From positions 1,178,001-1,242,000 of the forward strand of contig NZ_AP018680.1 in assembly GCF_002218025.2 (NCBI RefSeq): a stretch of 64,000 bases of DNA, in the 5' to 3' direction. The position numbers and the translations under genes were made by a program. This stretch comes from Vibrio casei (GTDB lineage: Bacteria; Pseudomonadota; Gammaproteobacteria; Enterobacterales; Vibrionaceae). The notes beneath the pieces were generated by a model. It made no database searches. It saw nothing but the letters and a program-made list of their open reading frames with translations, and was not told where the DNA came from. Below, piece after piece: positions 17,297-27,279 of this stretch; positions within the stretch are counted from its first letter, which is position 1, and every line of letters begins with the position of its first letter.

Positions 17297-18811
17297 CTAT
17301 AACGATTGCTCGACTCTAGGCGATTGACTCCACTCGACATGATATTTATTGGCTTCGGGTTGATCGACTCGTGAATAGGTATGCGAACCGAAGTAATCGC
17401 GTTGTGCTTGCAATAAATTCGCGGGTAAGGTTGCACAGCGCATCGCATCGAAATAACTTAAAGCGGAGCTCATTCCTGGAATAGGAATACCTTGAAGGCT
17501 GGCATTGGCGACACTTCGACGCCAATTCAGTTGGCGTTGTTCCAGTTCTTTGGCAAAGCTTTGATCAAACATTAAGTTGTCTAAATCGTGATTGCTTTCA
17601 AAAGCTTTGGTAATGCTTTGTAAGAAGATGGCACGAATAATACAGCCAGAGCGCCACCCTTTGGCAATATCGGCAAAATTTAACGGCCAACCTTGTTGAG
17701 ATGACGTGGTTTTCATTAAATCGAAACCTTGAGCATAAACACATAATTTGGCGCAATAGAGTGCGTCATGAAGTTCGTTGACGATGGTGCTTAGATCGTC
17801 GGTTAAGGCTTTTTCAGTTTTGGCTGTTAGAAGCTTCGCGCCTAATTCACGACGAGTTTTTAAACTGCTTAGTGAGCGAGCATAGACTGACTGAGCGATG
17901 GTTGGGGTTGGGCTACCAACTTCAAAACTGTTAATGGCCGTCCATGTTCCTGTGCCTTTTTGTCCAGCTTTATCTAGGATCATGTCAACCAATGGTTTGT
18001 CGGTATGGAAGTCTTTTTGTTTCAAAATATCAGCGCTAATTTCCATTAGATAACTATTTAATACACCTTGATTCCATTGATTGAAGATTTCACCAATCTC
18101 ATTTGCTGGTAAACCAAGCGCTTGATTAAGATATTGATATACTTCGCAAATGAGTTGCATGTCGGCATATTCAATGCCGTTATGAACCATTTTGACATAG
18201 TGACCCGAACCACTTGGACCTGTATAGGTAGCGCAAGGTTCACCCGGATGTTTAGGGGGAACCGGCATGCCATTTTTGTCTACTTTGGCTGAAATAGCAT
18301 TCCACATTGGTTTAATGTGCAGCCAGGCTTGAGGATCGCCACTTGCCATTAAAGCAGGACCAAAACGTGCACCTTGTTCACCACCAGAAACCGCAGTGCT
18401 GAAAAAGTTAAGTTTACCTTGGTATTTTTTATCGCGAGCGATGGTGTCTGTCCATAAGCTATTGCCAGTATCAATGACAATATCTTGTGGTTGTAGGCCA
18501 GCTTTCAGTAAATCGTCGATAACGGTTTCGACAATGTTTCCAGCCGGAATAGATAGCGCAATCACTCTTGGAGTAGATAGTTGATTGAGTAATTCAGTTA
18601 ATGATTTACATGAGATAAAAACACTATGATTTTGCTCGCTATTATTCAGTGCTGTGGCTTCTTGAGTGGTTTGATCTAAATGGTGTTGGTTGATGTCAAA
18701 ACCTGCCACATTAAAACCATTGTCGAGTAAATTGAGTGCTAAGCTTTTGCCCATTACACCTAGACCAATCATTGCAATATGACTGTTGTTGATAGAAGAA
18801 AGGGTTGTCAT
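17297..18811 (-). CDS. gnd: 6-phosphogluconate dehydrogenase (decarboxylating)
   Basis: A 504-residue 6PGDH that oxidises 6-phosphogluconate to ribulose 5-phosphate, CO2 and NADPH. The NADP-binding fingerprint is GLGVMGKSLALNL at about residues 17-29, and the active-site region includes SGGEQGARFGPALMASG and GHYVKMVHNGIEYADMQL (the catalytic Lys and the HNGIEY signature). It is longer than the 468 residues of E. coli Gnd, with an N-terminal extension and extra residues in the first 80. It is last in the operon dctP-dctQ-dctM-gntK-gnd and supplies the step after GntK. Confidence 0.96.
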   Translation of the reverse strand: MTTLSSINNSHIAMIGLGVMGKSLALNLLDNGFNVAGFDINQHHLDQTTQEATALNNSEQNHSVFISCKSLTELLNQLSTPRVIALSIPAGNIVETVIDDLLKAGLQPQDIVIDTGNSLWTDTIARDKKYQGKLNFFSTAVSGGEQGARFGPALMASGDPQAWLHIKPMWNAISAKVDKNGMPVPPKHPGEPCATYTGPSGSGHYVKMVHNGIEYADMQLICEVYQYLNQALGLPANEIGEIFNQWNQGVLNSYLMEISADILKQKDFHTDKPLVDMILDKAGQKGTGTWTAINSFEVGSPTPTIAQSVYARSLSSLKTRRELGAKLLTAKTEKALTDDLSTIVNELHDALYCAKLCVYAQGFDLMKTTSSQQGWPLNFADIAKGWRSGCIIRAIFLQSITKAFESNHDLDNLMFDQSFAKELEQRQLNWRRSVANASLQGIPIPGMSSALSYFDAMRCATLPANLLQAQRDYFGSHTYSRVDQPEANKYHVEWSQSPRVEQSL

Positions 18812-18827
18812 GATCGTACCTCGGTCG

Positions 18828-19364
18828 TTATGCCTTTAACTGTGTGTGGATGTTTTGTATTACACTGTCAATCGATGGCTTAATATCAATAAAAATAGCT
18901 TCGTTAGCATTGGGTTCCATGAGCGCTTCAAATTGGCTTTTTAACATGTTTTCGCCATTGAACCAGTGGTTATCTCTTTTTTGATGCCGCTGCCAAATGG
19001 TGTCGAAATCACCTTGAAGGTAAATAATCACTAGTTCTGAATTATTGAGCCTTAAGATATCGCGGTACTGGGGTTTTAATGCTGAGCAAGCGATTACTGC
19101 AGTATCATTGGAAATAAAAAGTTGATTTAACGTATGCAGCCAATCGATTCGGTCTTCGTCGGTAAGAGGAATGCCTTGACGCATTTTTTCTACATTACTG
19201 TCTGGGTGAAAGTCATCACCATCAAAAAATTGAAAGTGTAAATCTTGAGCAAGAAGTTGACCTATGTGGCTTTTTCCACAACCAGACACGCCCATGACTA
19301 ATATTTTTTTATGTTTCATTGTCGATTGCTTTGTTTCTTTTTCTATAACGGTTTGATTGTTCAT
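18828..19364 (-). CDS. gntK: Gluconokinase
   Basis: A 178-residue GntK/shikimate-kinase-like P-loop kinase that phosphorylates gluconate to 6-phosphogluconate. Walker A is GVSGCGKS at residues 25-32, and the substrate-binding region is FFDGDDFHPDSNVEKMRQG. I chose ATG 19364, preceded by AGG at 7 nt; an ATG at 19319 (MKHKK) would match shorter homologues but lacks a ribosome site. It sits 50 nt after dctM and 16 nt before gnd, so all three are cotranscribed. Confidence 0.95.
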   Translation of the reverse strand: MNNQTVIEKETKQSTMKHKKILVMGVSGCGKSHIGQLLAQDLHFQFFDGDDFHPDSNVEKMRQGIPLTDEDRIDWLHTLNQLFISNDTAVIACSALKPQYRDILRLNNSELVIIYLQGDFDTIWQRHQKRDNHWFNGENMLKSQFEALMEPNANEAIFIDIKPSIDSVIQNIHTQLKA

Positions 19365-19414
19365 AGTGTTGCCTACTACCGCTCTATTTAAATAGAGCGG
19401 TTTTAAATAATGCG

Positions 19415-20737
19415 TTATTGCCACCAAAGCGCCAATTGAGGAAAGATAATTACTAAGCCAAGAGCGAGTATTTGCAGGCCTATAAATGGCAGTAAGGCCG
19501 TAAATATTTCACCTAGGCTGATGTCTTTTGGTGCGACGGATTTGAGATAAAAGGCCGCAGGACCAAAAGGTGGTGATAAGAAGGACACTTGCATGTTTAA
19601 ACAGAACACCACACCAAACCATATTGGGTCAAAGCCAAGATTAACGATGATCGGTACGAAGATTGGCATGGTCAGCAATGCAACACCGACCCAATCTAGG
19701 AACATGCCTAAAACCAATAAAATTACCATCATGATGAGTAATGTACCCATCGCATGACCACCACTTAGCGCTAAAATAGTCTCTTCGACAAAGTCAATGC
19801 CACCCATGAGGTTATACACACCTACTAAGGCGGTGGCGCCAATACCAATCCAAATGATCATCCCACAAGTTCTCATGGTGGCAATGGCACTTTCTTTTAA
19901 CATTATCCAAGTCATTTCTTTACGAATGATGGCACTGATCATGATGCCGACGACACCCAGCGCAGAGGCTTCGGTTACCGACGCAACACCGCTGTAAATA
20001 CTGCCCAATACGATTGCAACGGAAAGCAATGGAAAGAACAGGGCTTTAAAGTAATTCGGTTTAGTAAGTGCATCTTCTCTGAGCTCTTCTTCGGTTGGCA
20101 ATGGTGCTAATGATGGATTCAGGAAGCAACGAATTAATACATAAGCAACGTAAAATAACGCCAACATTAAAGCCGGAACAAATGAAGCTTTAAAAAGATC
20201 GCCAATAGAAACACTGGCGGTTAACCCATAAATAATTAGAACAATACTAGGTGGTAACATGGTGCCTAATGCGCCGCCAGCACAGGTTGTGCCTATAGCC
20301 AGTTTACGGTCGTAGCCTAAACGCAGCATTTGAGGTAAGGCAAGAATGCCGAGCAACACAGTTTCGCCACCGATCACACCAGACATAGAAGCCAGTAGAA
20401 CAGCCACAAGTAATGTCTGTACCGCGACGCCTCCACGCACTTTTCTGCCGACCGATTTCATGGCATCGAATAAATCGCGAGCAATACCTGAACGGTCTAA
20501 CAATGCCGCCATTAATACAAACATAGGAACGGCGAGGAAAATATAACCATCAACAAAGCTATACATACGGCTAGTGACAAGAGGTAGCGCATCGACGCCA
20601 AACCATCCGAAGGTAAAAAATAAGGCCACAAAGCCGGTTACGAACGCTAATTGCATGCCGGTGAGCAACAAGCCGATCATCATTACCAACATGAGTAGGC
20701 TGGCATATCCAATGCATATAGCAGATAAATCAAACAT
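19415..20737 (-). CDS. dctM: TRAP transporter large permease (DctM)
   Basis: A 440-residue DctM-type subunit with about twelve hydrophobic segments, the sodium-coupled transport subunit of a tripartite ATP-independent periplasmic transporter. GGALGTMLPPS and the C-terminal SFLSPPFGPAAFYL region are family hallmarks. The start overlaps the end of dctQ by 8 nt and has AAGGAG 9 nt upstream. Its placement with gntK and gnd under GntR sites makes gluconate or a close sugar acid the likely substrate (inference). Confidence 0.94.
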   Translation of the reverse strand: MFDLSAICIGYASLLMLVMMIGLLLTGMQLAFVTGFVALFFTFGWFGVDALPLVTSRMYSFVDGYIFLAVPMFVLMAALLDRSGIARDLFDAMKSVGRKVRGGVAVQTLLVAVLLASMSGVIGGETVLLGILALPQMLRLGYDRKLAIGTTCAGGALGTMLPPSIVLIIYGLTASVSIGDLFKASFVPALMLALFYVAYVLIRCFLNPSLAPLPTEEELREDALTKPNYFKALFFPLLSVAIVLGSIYSGVASVTEASALGVVGIMISAIIRKEMTWIMLKESAIATMRTCGMIIWIGIGATALVGVYNLMGGIDFVEETILALSGGHAMGTLLIMMVILLVLGMFLDWVGVALLTMPIFVPIIVNLGFDPIWFGVVFCLNMQVSFLSPPFGPAAFYLKSVAPKDISLGEIFTALLPFIGLQILALGLVIIFPQLALWWQ

Positions 20738-21281
20738 CGTGGCGACTCCTTAATGCCTTGATCTCTTGAAAGAGGTGCAAAACGAATTGCACCGATAAAA
20801 TGCAGAAAATAACAAAAATTAATGCTTTTAACAGGGCAGGGTACGGTGGATTAAAATAAGACCCGGAAGTTTCTAAACGGAACTCTCCCCATGGCGTAAA
20901 CCAAGAGGTTTGAACCATGGTGTAAGCCGCCCACGCCATCATCAATGAGAAGGTTAGCCCAACAATATGGTGAACTATGTTTAATAAACGACGCGTTTTG
21001 TTGGAGACCGCATCATAGATCAGTACAACGCGAACATGTTTGTCGGTTGCAAAAGCATAAATGCCACCAATGACAAATAGGCTTCCACCAATAAATGAAG
21101 CCGTTTCATGAACCCAAGTCGTTGGAGCGTCAAAGACATAACGCATTAACACTTCATAAAAAGAGATAAAGACCGTAAAGATAAACAGTAAACTTAAAAC
21201 GTGGCTGACTTTAATAATGCAGGCATCCAGTTTATTTTTAGGAACGTCTTCAGCTTCTGGGGGCGTAGGGACATCTTTCAT
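20730..21281 (-). CDS. dctQ: TRAP transporter small permease (DctQ)
   Basis: A 183-residue DctQ-type membrane subunit with four predicted helices. The conserved LMRYVFDAPTTWVHE stretch follows the first helix. I chose ATG 21281 (MKDVPTPP), which has AGG at 7 nt. The gene lies between dctP and dctM and partners DctM in the membrane. Confidence 0.92.
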   Translation of the reverse strand: MKDVPTPPEAEDVPKNKLDACIIKVSHVLSLLFIFTVFISFYEVLMRYVFDAPTTWVHETASFIGGSLFVIGGIYAFATDKHVRVVLIYDAVSNKTRRLLNIVHHIVGLTFSLMMAWAAYTMVQTSWFTPWGEFRLETSGSYFNPPYPALLKALIFVIFCILSVQFVLHLFQEIKALRSRHDV

Positions 21282-21314
21282 AAAACAACCTATCTGAAAC
21301 AAAAATCGATGAGA

Positions 21315-21336
21315 AAGGGCTGAGTCAACAGCCCTT
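21315..21336 (-). promoter_or_regulatory. Intercistronic stem-loop between dctP and dctQ
   Basis: AAGGGCTG (21315-21322) and CAGCCCTT (21329-21336) pair perfectly with a 6-nt loop, with no U-tract after it. Such hairpins often protect the 3' end of the binding-protein mRNA and raise its level over the permease genes. Confidence 0.6.
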
Positions 21337-21358
21337 AAATGGTGTCAATGGGTAGAGA

Positions 21359-22372
21359 TTAAAGTAATCCGTTTTCTTCTAAGTATTTAGTGACAGAATC
21401 GTAAACCTTTTTCGCATTAGGTGAGCGTTCTGAAAATACTTGCCATTGTGTTTTGGCGATGGCGCGGAATTTTTTACGCTCTTCATCCGACCAGTTATGA
21501 ATTGTGATATTGGGATCTTTTTCTGCTTTAGCGACGGCGGCTTGGTCAGCAATACGAAGTTCGGTTGTCATATCAACGGCGAAATCACGAACAGAAACGG
21601 TGAGAATTTCTTGTAGGTCTGGAGACATTTTGTCCCATTTCTTCTGGCTAATCGAAATGTCAATTAAAGGTAGAGAATGGAAGCCAGGTTGAACTGGATG
21701 AGTCGCAATGTCGTTCATGCCTGCTTTTTGATTGGTTGAAAATACGGTGTAGTCGGCCGCATCAATAACGCCTTTACTTAACCCAGTAAATACTTCAGAG
21801 CCCGGTAAGTTAACCGGAGTTGCGCCTGCAGCGGCAAAAACTTGTTGCACTAAGCCTTCCGGTGCGCGGATTTTTAGCCCTTTAAGATCGGCAACACCAT
21901 CTAGTGGTACTTTAGACACTAAAGACTCAACGCCGGTGGTTGAACCACCAATAAACTTCACTCCGTATGGCTTGTAAAGTTCGGTCATTAATTCATAACC
22001 ACCGCCATAGTTAATGTATTGCAGAAGTTGACCAGTATTTGACCAAGCGCCAACCATGTTACCAATAAGGCCAAAAGCAGGATCTTTACCTGAAAAGTAT
22101 TCGGTTGCCGTTATTTGACCATCTAGAATACCTTGGCGAATAGCATCGAGTGTTTCGGTATTTTTTACCACACTGCCGACAGGCAATAACGAAATCTTAA
22201 TTCTGCCATCCGTCATGGTTTCAACACTTTTGGCCCATTTTTGTTGCACTTGGTAGTTTTTATCGCCCGATGGATCAGACGATTGAATTTTAAGGTTAAA
22301 ATCAGCAGCCAGCACTGAAGTTGAGAATATTCCTGCTAAAGCAGCAGCCGTCATGGTAAGAGTCAATTTCAT
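21359..22372 (-). CDS. dctP: TRAP transporter substrate-binding protein (DctP)
   Basis: A 337-residue periplasmic binding protein with signal peptide MKLTLTMTAAALAGIFSTSV and cleavage near VLA-AD. The remainder fits the DctP family: IRAPEG with its substrate-anchoring Arg, and GSEVFTGLSKGVIDAADY. It is the first gene of the TRAP-gntK-gnd operon behind two GntR operators, so it likely captures gluconate in the periplasm. Confidence 0.94.
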   Translation of the reverse strand: MKLTLTMTAAALAGIFSTSVLAADFNLKIQSSDPSGDKNYQVQQKWAKSVETMTDGRIKISLLPVGSVVKNTETLDAIRQGILDGQITATEYFSGKDPAFGLIGNMVGAWSNTGQLLQYINYGGGYELMTELYKPYGVKFIGGSTTGVESLVSKVPLDGVADLKGLKIRAPEGLVQQVFAAAGATPVNLPGSEVFTGLSKGVIDAADYTVFSTNQKAGMNDIATHPVQPGFHSLPLIDISISQKKWDKMSPDLQEILTVSVRDFAVDMTTELRIADQAAVAKAEKDPNITIHNWSDEERKKFRAIAKTQWQVFSERSPNAKKVYDSVTKYLEENGLL

Positions 22373-22469
22373 GTTCTTGTCCTTTTAGTTTCAGGTTTAC
22401 CCTTCGCAGTCAATAACTAGGCAGTTAACCTATTTACCTTGATGGGTACTCGTTCCGTTATTTATAATA

Positions 22470-22510
22470 ATGTTACCGGTAACTTTGTAACGTAAATGTT
22501 ACCGGTAACT
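22470..22510 (-). promoter_or_regulatory. Twin GntR operators in the dctP promoter
   Basis: ATGTTACCGGTAACT occurs at 22470-22484 and again at 22496-22510, centres 26 bp apart, each built on the palindrome GTTACCGGTAAC. This matches the known E. coli GntR box. Read on the minus strand, a TTACAA and a TTATAA 17 bp apart could be the -35 and -10, with one operator lying in the spacer. The sites sit 98-138 nt before the dctP start codon. Confidence 0.85.
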
Positions 22511-22652
22511 ATTTTTGCGCGCTATTAAGTGGATCACAGAATTTGTTTTTAGGAATGATAATGATTGACGGTATCTAGCGGATTAAAATAGCTCGACTTA
22601 TTAACTGCTTAAAACTCAATATGCGCACAATATTAGGAGAAAATTCGGATAA

Positions 22653-24443
22653 TTAGTTTAATTCATCAGAAAAAATTTTATCTCTTACTTTCCAAAAGCG
22701 TCCAGATTTTCTTGCAATAATGAACAAAGGAAGACGGAATCGGTGTTGGTGGTTAACCACTTTAGTGGGAGAGCTTTCTTCAAATGGACGATGCCTATCG
22801 GCAAGGTGAGGGCGAACAAATTGCTCGGAAAAATTTTGTTTTTGTTTTTTGGTGGTTAATGACCAAAACTCATTTACTAACGCCTGTGGGCTATCGTCAT
22901 TGGTTTCACCTGAATAGGTGATTTTCAGCTGTGACTTGCCATCTTGAGTTTTATGAATAGTAAGCTGCATGTCTTTACATTCAAATACTAAGGCATCTTT
23001 TAGATTTAAGGCATCACGCAGCTTTTTATCTGGGTCAACTAACGTGGCATCACACTGATGGCAGATTCGAGCCGCTATGTCATTATCTGCTCCGCATTCT
23101 GAGCAATATTTGGCTTTGAAACGATAGCCACAATGTTCCCGCTCACCAGTGGGTTTATCATTGTCATCAGTCACTTCGAAGTAACCTTGGCAACGACGAC
23201 CATAATGTTCTATCAAAATACCTTTATTATCCAATTTCCCCCAAAAGGTATTGTTAAAACCGCAAGCGGGGCAAGGAATAGTCACACTGTCACTGTTTGG
23301 ATCGGGCTTGATTTCACCCACTTCAGGTTGGTAAAGATCGTAGTTGTTACCAGCGTAATCGAGCACCAAACATTCTTTTTTATTGGCGGCTAAACGAAGT
23401 CCTCGACCAATGATTTGCTGATATAAACTCACCGATTCCGTTGGGCGTAATATGGCAATAAGATCAACATGAGGCGCATCAAAGCCAGTGGTTAATACCG
23501 AGACATTGACCAGATATTTTATTTGTTTATTTTTAAAAGCATTGATGATGCGGTCTCGTTCGATGTGATGGGTATCGCCAATCACTAGTGCGGATTCTTG
23601 TTCTGGCAATAATGTAAGAATTTCTTGAGCATGGCGAACCGTGGCTGCGAAAATCATAATGCCTTGTTTATCTTTTGCGAGTTCGACTATTTGGTGAATG
23701 ATTTGTGGGGTAGCACGTTTGGATTTTTCAATCACCAAGTCTAATTCTGCTTCTTTGTAACGTCCTGCTAAGGCTGGTTTTAAGTGTGAGAAGTCATAAC
23801 TAAGCACAGGCGCGTCGACCATTTTAGCAGGGGTAAGGAAACCTTCGTCTAATAGGTATTGAATAGGTAATTCAAAAATACAGTCGCGGAAAAAGCGTGG
23901 GTCTTGTGAGCGTACTTGCCCTTTTTTTCCTCGTACTTGGTATTGATAAATCCATCCCATACCTAGCCGATAAGGGGTGGCGGTTAACCCTAAAATTTTA
24001 ATGCCTGGATTAACACTTTGTAGATGTGAAATCACTTTACGATAACTACTTTTCGGATTGTCAGGTACGCGATGGCATTCATCGATCACTAATAAGGAAA
24101 ATTGATTGGCAAAGGCTTCTAGGTTACGCACGACAGATTGTACCGAAGCAAAGACGACTTGTTCTTCGGTTTCTTTTCGGCCTAAACCTGCCGAAAAAAT
24201 AGAGCCTTTTAGTGATCTATCTTCCGTTGAGTAACTTTCATATTTCGCATGATTTTGTTCAACCAGCTCTTTTACATGCGTTAGCATTAATACTCGACCT
24301 TTAGCTAGGCGAGCCAGTTCTGCGATGACTAAGCTTTTTCCTGCGCCAGTAGGTAAAACGATAACGGCGGGCTCACTGTTGTTGCGAAAATAATGAATGA
24401 CGGCTTTAACAGAATCAGCTTGGTATGGGCGAAGTGTGAACAT
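22653..24443 (-). CDS. radD: RadD (YejH) superfamily II DNA helicase-like protein
   Basis: A 596-residue SF2 protein, close to E. coli RadD (586 aa). Walker A is PTGAGKS at residues 31-37, the DEAH-type box is DECH at 121-124, and motif VI is QIIGRGLR. The C-terminal half has zinc-binding cysteine pairs (CPACG, CSECG, CHQC). RadD helps repair double-strand breaks and stalled forks in E. coli. It is 280 nt upstream of the gluconate operon on the same strand. Confidence 0.95.
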   Translation of the reverse strand: MFTLRPYQADSVKAVIHYFRNNSEPAVIVLPTGAGKSLVIAELARLAKGRVLMLTHVKELVEQNHAKYESYSTEDRSLKGSIFSAGLGRKETEEQVVFASVQSVVRNLEAFANQFSLLVIDECHRVPDNPKSSYRKVISHLQSVNPGIKILGLTATPYRLGMGWIYQYQVRGKKGQVRSQDPRFFRDCIFELPIQYLLDEGFLTPAKMVDAPVLSYDFSHLKPALAGRYKEAELDLVIEKSKRATPQIIHQIVELAKDKQGIMIFAATVRHAQEILTLLPEQESALVIGDTHHIERDRIINAFKNKQIKYLVNVSVLTTGFDAPHVDLIAILRPTESVSLYQQIIGRGLRLAANKKECLVLDYAGNNYDLYQPEVGEIKPDPNSDSVTIPCPACGFNNTFWGKLDNKGILIEHYGRRCQGYFEVTDDNDKPTGEREHCGYRFKAKYCSECGADNDIAARICHQCDATLVDPDKKLRDALNLKDALVFECKDMQLTIHKTQDGKSQLKITYSGETNDDSPQALVNEFWSLTTKKQKQNFSEQFVRPHLADRHRPFEESSPTKVVNHQHRFRLPLFIIARKSGRFWKVRDKIFSDELN

Positions 24444-24592
24444 GGCTATAACAAGTATCGATAAGTTTAATAATGACGCTAGAGTACTGGGATTAGGGTG
24501 ATATTGCTAGATTTACGATACTTTGCGATTTTATTACAGTGTGTTTTCATTAGCAGTTATATCAGGCCGTCGTGAGATTGTTTGTCAATAAA

Positions 24593-24620
24593 AAAGCCCC
24601 ACTCAAATGAGTAGGGCTTT
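24593..24620 (-). terminator. Terminator of pflB
   Basis: AAAGCCCCACTC and GAGTAGGGCTTT pair with one mismatch around AAAT. On the minus strand it is followed by TTTTTTATT. It lies 20 nt after the pflB stop codon. Confidence 0.88.
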
Positions 24621-24640
24621 GATGGCTGAAAGGCTCTATA

Positions 24641-26917
24641 TTATAGAGATTCAGTGAAAGTACGTGCGATAACGTCTTGTTGTTGTTCTGTTGTTAGAGA
24701 GTTGAATCGTACTGCGTATCCAGAAACACGGATAGTTAGCTGAGGATATTTCTCTGGGTGTTTAACGGCGTCTTGTAGCGTTTCGCGGTTAAGAACATTT
24801 ACGTTAAGATGTTGACCACCTTCAACAGAAGCTTCATGGTGGAAGTAACCATCCATTAGGCCGGCAAGGTTTGCTTTTTTCGCTTCATCTGTTTTACCTA
24901 GTGCGTTAGGGACGATAGAGAAGGTGTAAGAAATACCATCTTGAGCATCAGCAAACGGCAGTTTTGCAACTGAAGTTAGAGACGCTACAGCACCTTTCTC
25001 ATCGCGACCGTGCATTGGGTTAGCACCTGGAGCGAATGGCGTACCAGCGCGACGACCATCTGGTGTGTTCCCAGTTTTCTTACCGTATACCACGTTAGAT
25101 GTGATAGTAAGGATAGATTGCGTTGGGATTGCATCACGGTATGTTTTCAGTTTACGGATTTTACCCATGAAAACAGAAACGAGTTCACAAGCGATATCAT
25201 CTACGCGAGAGTCGTTGTTACCAAATTTAGGATAATCGCCTTCGATTTCGAAATCGAGTGCTAGGCCATCTTCATCACGAATTGGTTTCACTTTTGCGTA
25301 TTTAATGGCAGACAGTGAATCCGCTGCCACTGACAGACCCGCAATACCACAAGCCATAGTACGACGAACGTCACGGTCATGAAGAGCCATTAAAGACGCT
25401 TCGTAGCTGTATTTGTCGTGCATGTAGTGGATAGAATTCAATGCTGTCACATATTGTTTTGCTAACCAATCCATGAAGTGGTCCATCTTCGCCCATAACT
25501 CGTCGTAATCAAGATACTCACCAGTGATTTTGTCCATTTTAGGACCGATTTGCACTTTAAGTTTCTCATCCACGCCACCATTGATGGTGTAAAGCATAGT
25601 TTTAGCAAGGTTAGCACGAGCACCGAAGAACTGCATTTGCTTACCAACTACCATTGGTGATACGCAACACGCGATTGCGTAGTCATCTGATTGTAGATCA
25701 GGGCGCATTAGGTCATCATTTTCATACTGGATAGATGAAGTATCGATCGATACTTTTGCACAGAAGTGCTTAAAGCCAGCAGGAAGTTGCTCAGACCATA
25801 GAACAGTGATGTTCGGCTCTGGGCTTGGACCCATAGTGTATAGGCTGTTTAGGAAACGGAAGTTACTGCGAGTAACTAATGTGCGCCCGTCAAGACCCAT
25901 ACCACCCATTGATTCTGTTGCCCAGATAGGGTCGCCAGAGAACAACTCATCGTATTCAGGCGTACGTAGGAAACGAACCATACGTAGCTTCATTACGAAG
26001 TGGTCAATCATTTCTTGAGCTTCTACTTCCGTGATCTTACCAGCTGCAATATCGCGCTCGATGAAGATATCAAGGAAAGAAGACGTACGGCCAAGAGACA
26101 TTGCCGCGCCGTTTTGAGATTTAACGGCTGCTAGGTAGCCGAAGTAAGTCCATTGAATCGCTTCTTGAGCAGTTTCAGCAGGGCGAGAAATGTCACAACC
26201 GTATTTAGCTGCCATTTCTTTAATTTGGCCTAGAGCACGGTGTTGCTCTGCAATTTCTTCACGAAGTTGCATTGTTGCAGTTAGGTCTTCGCCATTTTCA
26301 AAACGCTCTTGTAGAGACGTAAATTGAGCGAATTTGTCTTTCATCAAGTAGTCAATACCGTAAAGCGCAACACGACGGTAGTCACCAATGATACGACCAC
26401 GGCCGTAAGCATCAGGAAGACCAGTCAATACGCCAGATTTACGACATTTCATGATGTCAGGCGTATAGATGTCGAACACACCTTGGTTATGAGTTTTACG
26501 GTATTCGGTGTAGATTTTAGAAATCATTGGATCCAATTCACGACCGTATACTTTGCATGAACCTTCAACCATACGGATACCACCGTTAGGGATGATGGCA
26601 CGCTTAAGTGGGGCATCCGTTTGAAGACCAACAATCGTTTCAAGATCTTTGTTGATGTAACCTGCATCGTGAGCAGTGATGGTAGAAATAATAGACGTAT
26701 CAAAGTCAACAGGAGCAAGGGTTTTGTTTTCTTGCTTGATACCTTCCATTACTTGAGCCCAAAGCTTGTTCGTTGCTTCAGTACCCTCAGAAACTAGGAA
26801 AGATTCATCACCTTCATACGGTGTGTAGTTCTTTTGAATGAAATCACGAACATTAACTTCGTTTTGCCAATCACCGTTAGCAAACCCTTCCCAAGCTTTA
26901 GCAAATTGCTCTGCCAT
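24641..26917 (-). CDS. pflB: Formate C-acetyltransferase (pyruvate formate-lyase)
   Basis: A 758-residue glycyl-radical enzyme that splits pyruvate and CoA into acetyl-CoA and formate without oxygen. The paired active-site cysteines are in [10 protein letters not shown]. The radical glycine is about Gly733 in RVSGYAVRF, near the C-terminus. The length is like E. coli PflB (760). I chose ATG 26917 ([12 protein letters not shown]), the family start. It needs PflA, encoded at 5245-5985. No focA formate channel gene precedes it here. An FNR-like site lies 350 nt upstream. Confidence 0.97.
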   Translation of the reverse strand: MAEQFAKAWEGFANGDWQNEVNVRDFIQKNYTPYEGDESFLVSEGTEATNKLWAQVMEGIKQENKTLAPVDFDTSIISTITAHDAGYINKDLETIVGLQTDAPLKRAIIPNGGIRMVEGSCKVYGRELDPMISKIYTEYRKTHNQGVFDIYTPDIMKCRKSGVLTGLPDAYGRGRIIGDYRRVALYGIDYLMKDKFAQFTSLQERFENGEDLTATMQLREEIAEQHRALGQIKEMAAKYGCDISRPAETAQEAIQWTYFGYLAAVKSQNGAAMSLGRTSSFLDIFIERDIAAGKITEVEAQEMIDHFVMKLRMVRFLRTPEYDELFSGDPIWATESMGGMGLDGRTLVTRSNFRFLNSLYTMGPSPEPNITVLWSEQLPAGFKHFCAKVSIDTSSIQYENDDLMRPDLQSDDYAIACCVSPMVVGKQMQFFGARANLAKTMLYTINGGVDEKLKVQIGPKMDKITGEYLDYDELWAKMDHFMDWLAKQYVTALNSIHYMHDKYSYEASLMALHDRDVRRTMACGIAGLSVAADSLSAIKYAKVKPIRDEDGLALDFEIEGDYPKFGNNDSRVDDIACELVSVFMGKIRKLKTYRDAIPTQSILTITSNVVYGKKTGNTPDGRRAGTPFAPGANPMHGRDEKGAVASLTSVAKLPFADAQDGISYTFSIVPNALGKTDEAKKANLAGLMDGYFHHEASVEGGQHLNVNVLNRETLQDAVKHPEKYPQLTIRVSGYAVRFNSLTTEQQQDVIARTFTESL

Positions 26918-27011
26918 GACATACCTACCTTTGTAGTAGAAAAAATACGTACTGTAATAGTTAACCTTCAAGGGTTATTACCGCCCGGAGGCACCAGTAC
27001 ACTCAGATTAA

Positions 27012-27051
27012 TAACAATACCAATAAATCATACTTTCCATTGGTATTGTTA
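27012..27051 (-). promoter_or_regulatory. 13-bp inverted repeat in the pflB leader
   Basis: TAACAATACCAAT (27012-27024) and ATTGGTATTGTTA (27039-27051) are exact reverse complements with a 14-nt loop, 95-134 nt before the pflB start codon. It could be an mRNA hairpin, a protein-binding dyad, or a terminator left from a lost upstream gene. Confidence 0.7.
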
Positions 27052-27265
27052 CTTGTAAATGACAACATCAAATTCGGTGAATTTTCTGCTATTAAAATTT
27101 TAATAAACAAATGGTTAGGAATACTAGTTTTCGCTGATATTCATTGTGCATGACAAAAATAAGAGTAGCGTTTTCCATCTTTTTCGCAAGTTGAATCTAG
27201 AATGAAATAGCGTAAGACGTTTCCTAACTATAGGTAAAATTTAACAATAGACCGGTGATTAAGTG

Positions 27266-27279
27266 TTGATCTGGATCAC
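27266..27279 (-). promoter_or_regulatory. FNR-like site
   Basis: TTGAT-CTGG-ATCAC matches the FNR consensus TTGAT-N4-ATCAA at 9 of 10 positions. Anaerobic activation of pflB by FNR is known in enterobacteria; here the site is about 350 nt before pflB and 280 nt before the divergent operon. Confidence 0.6.
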
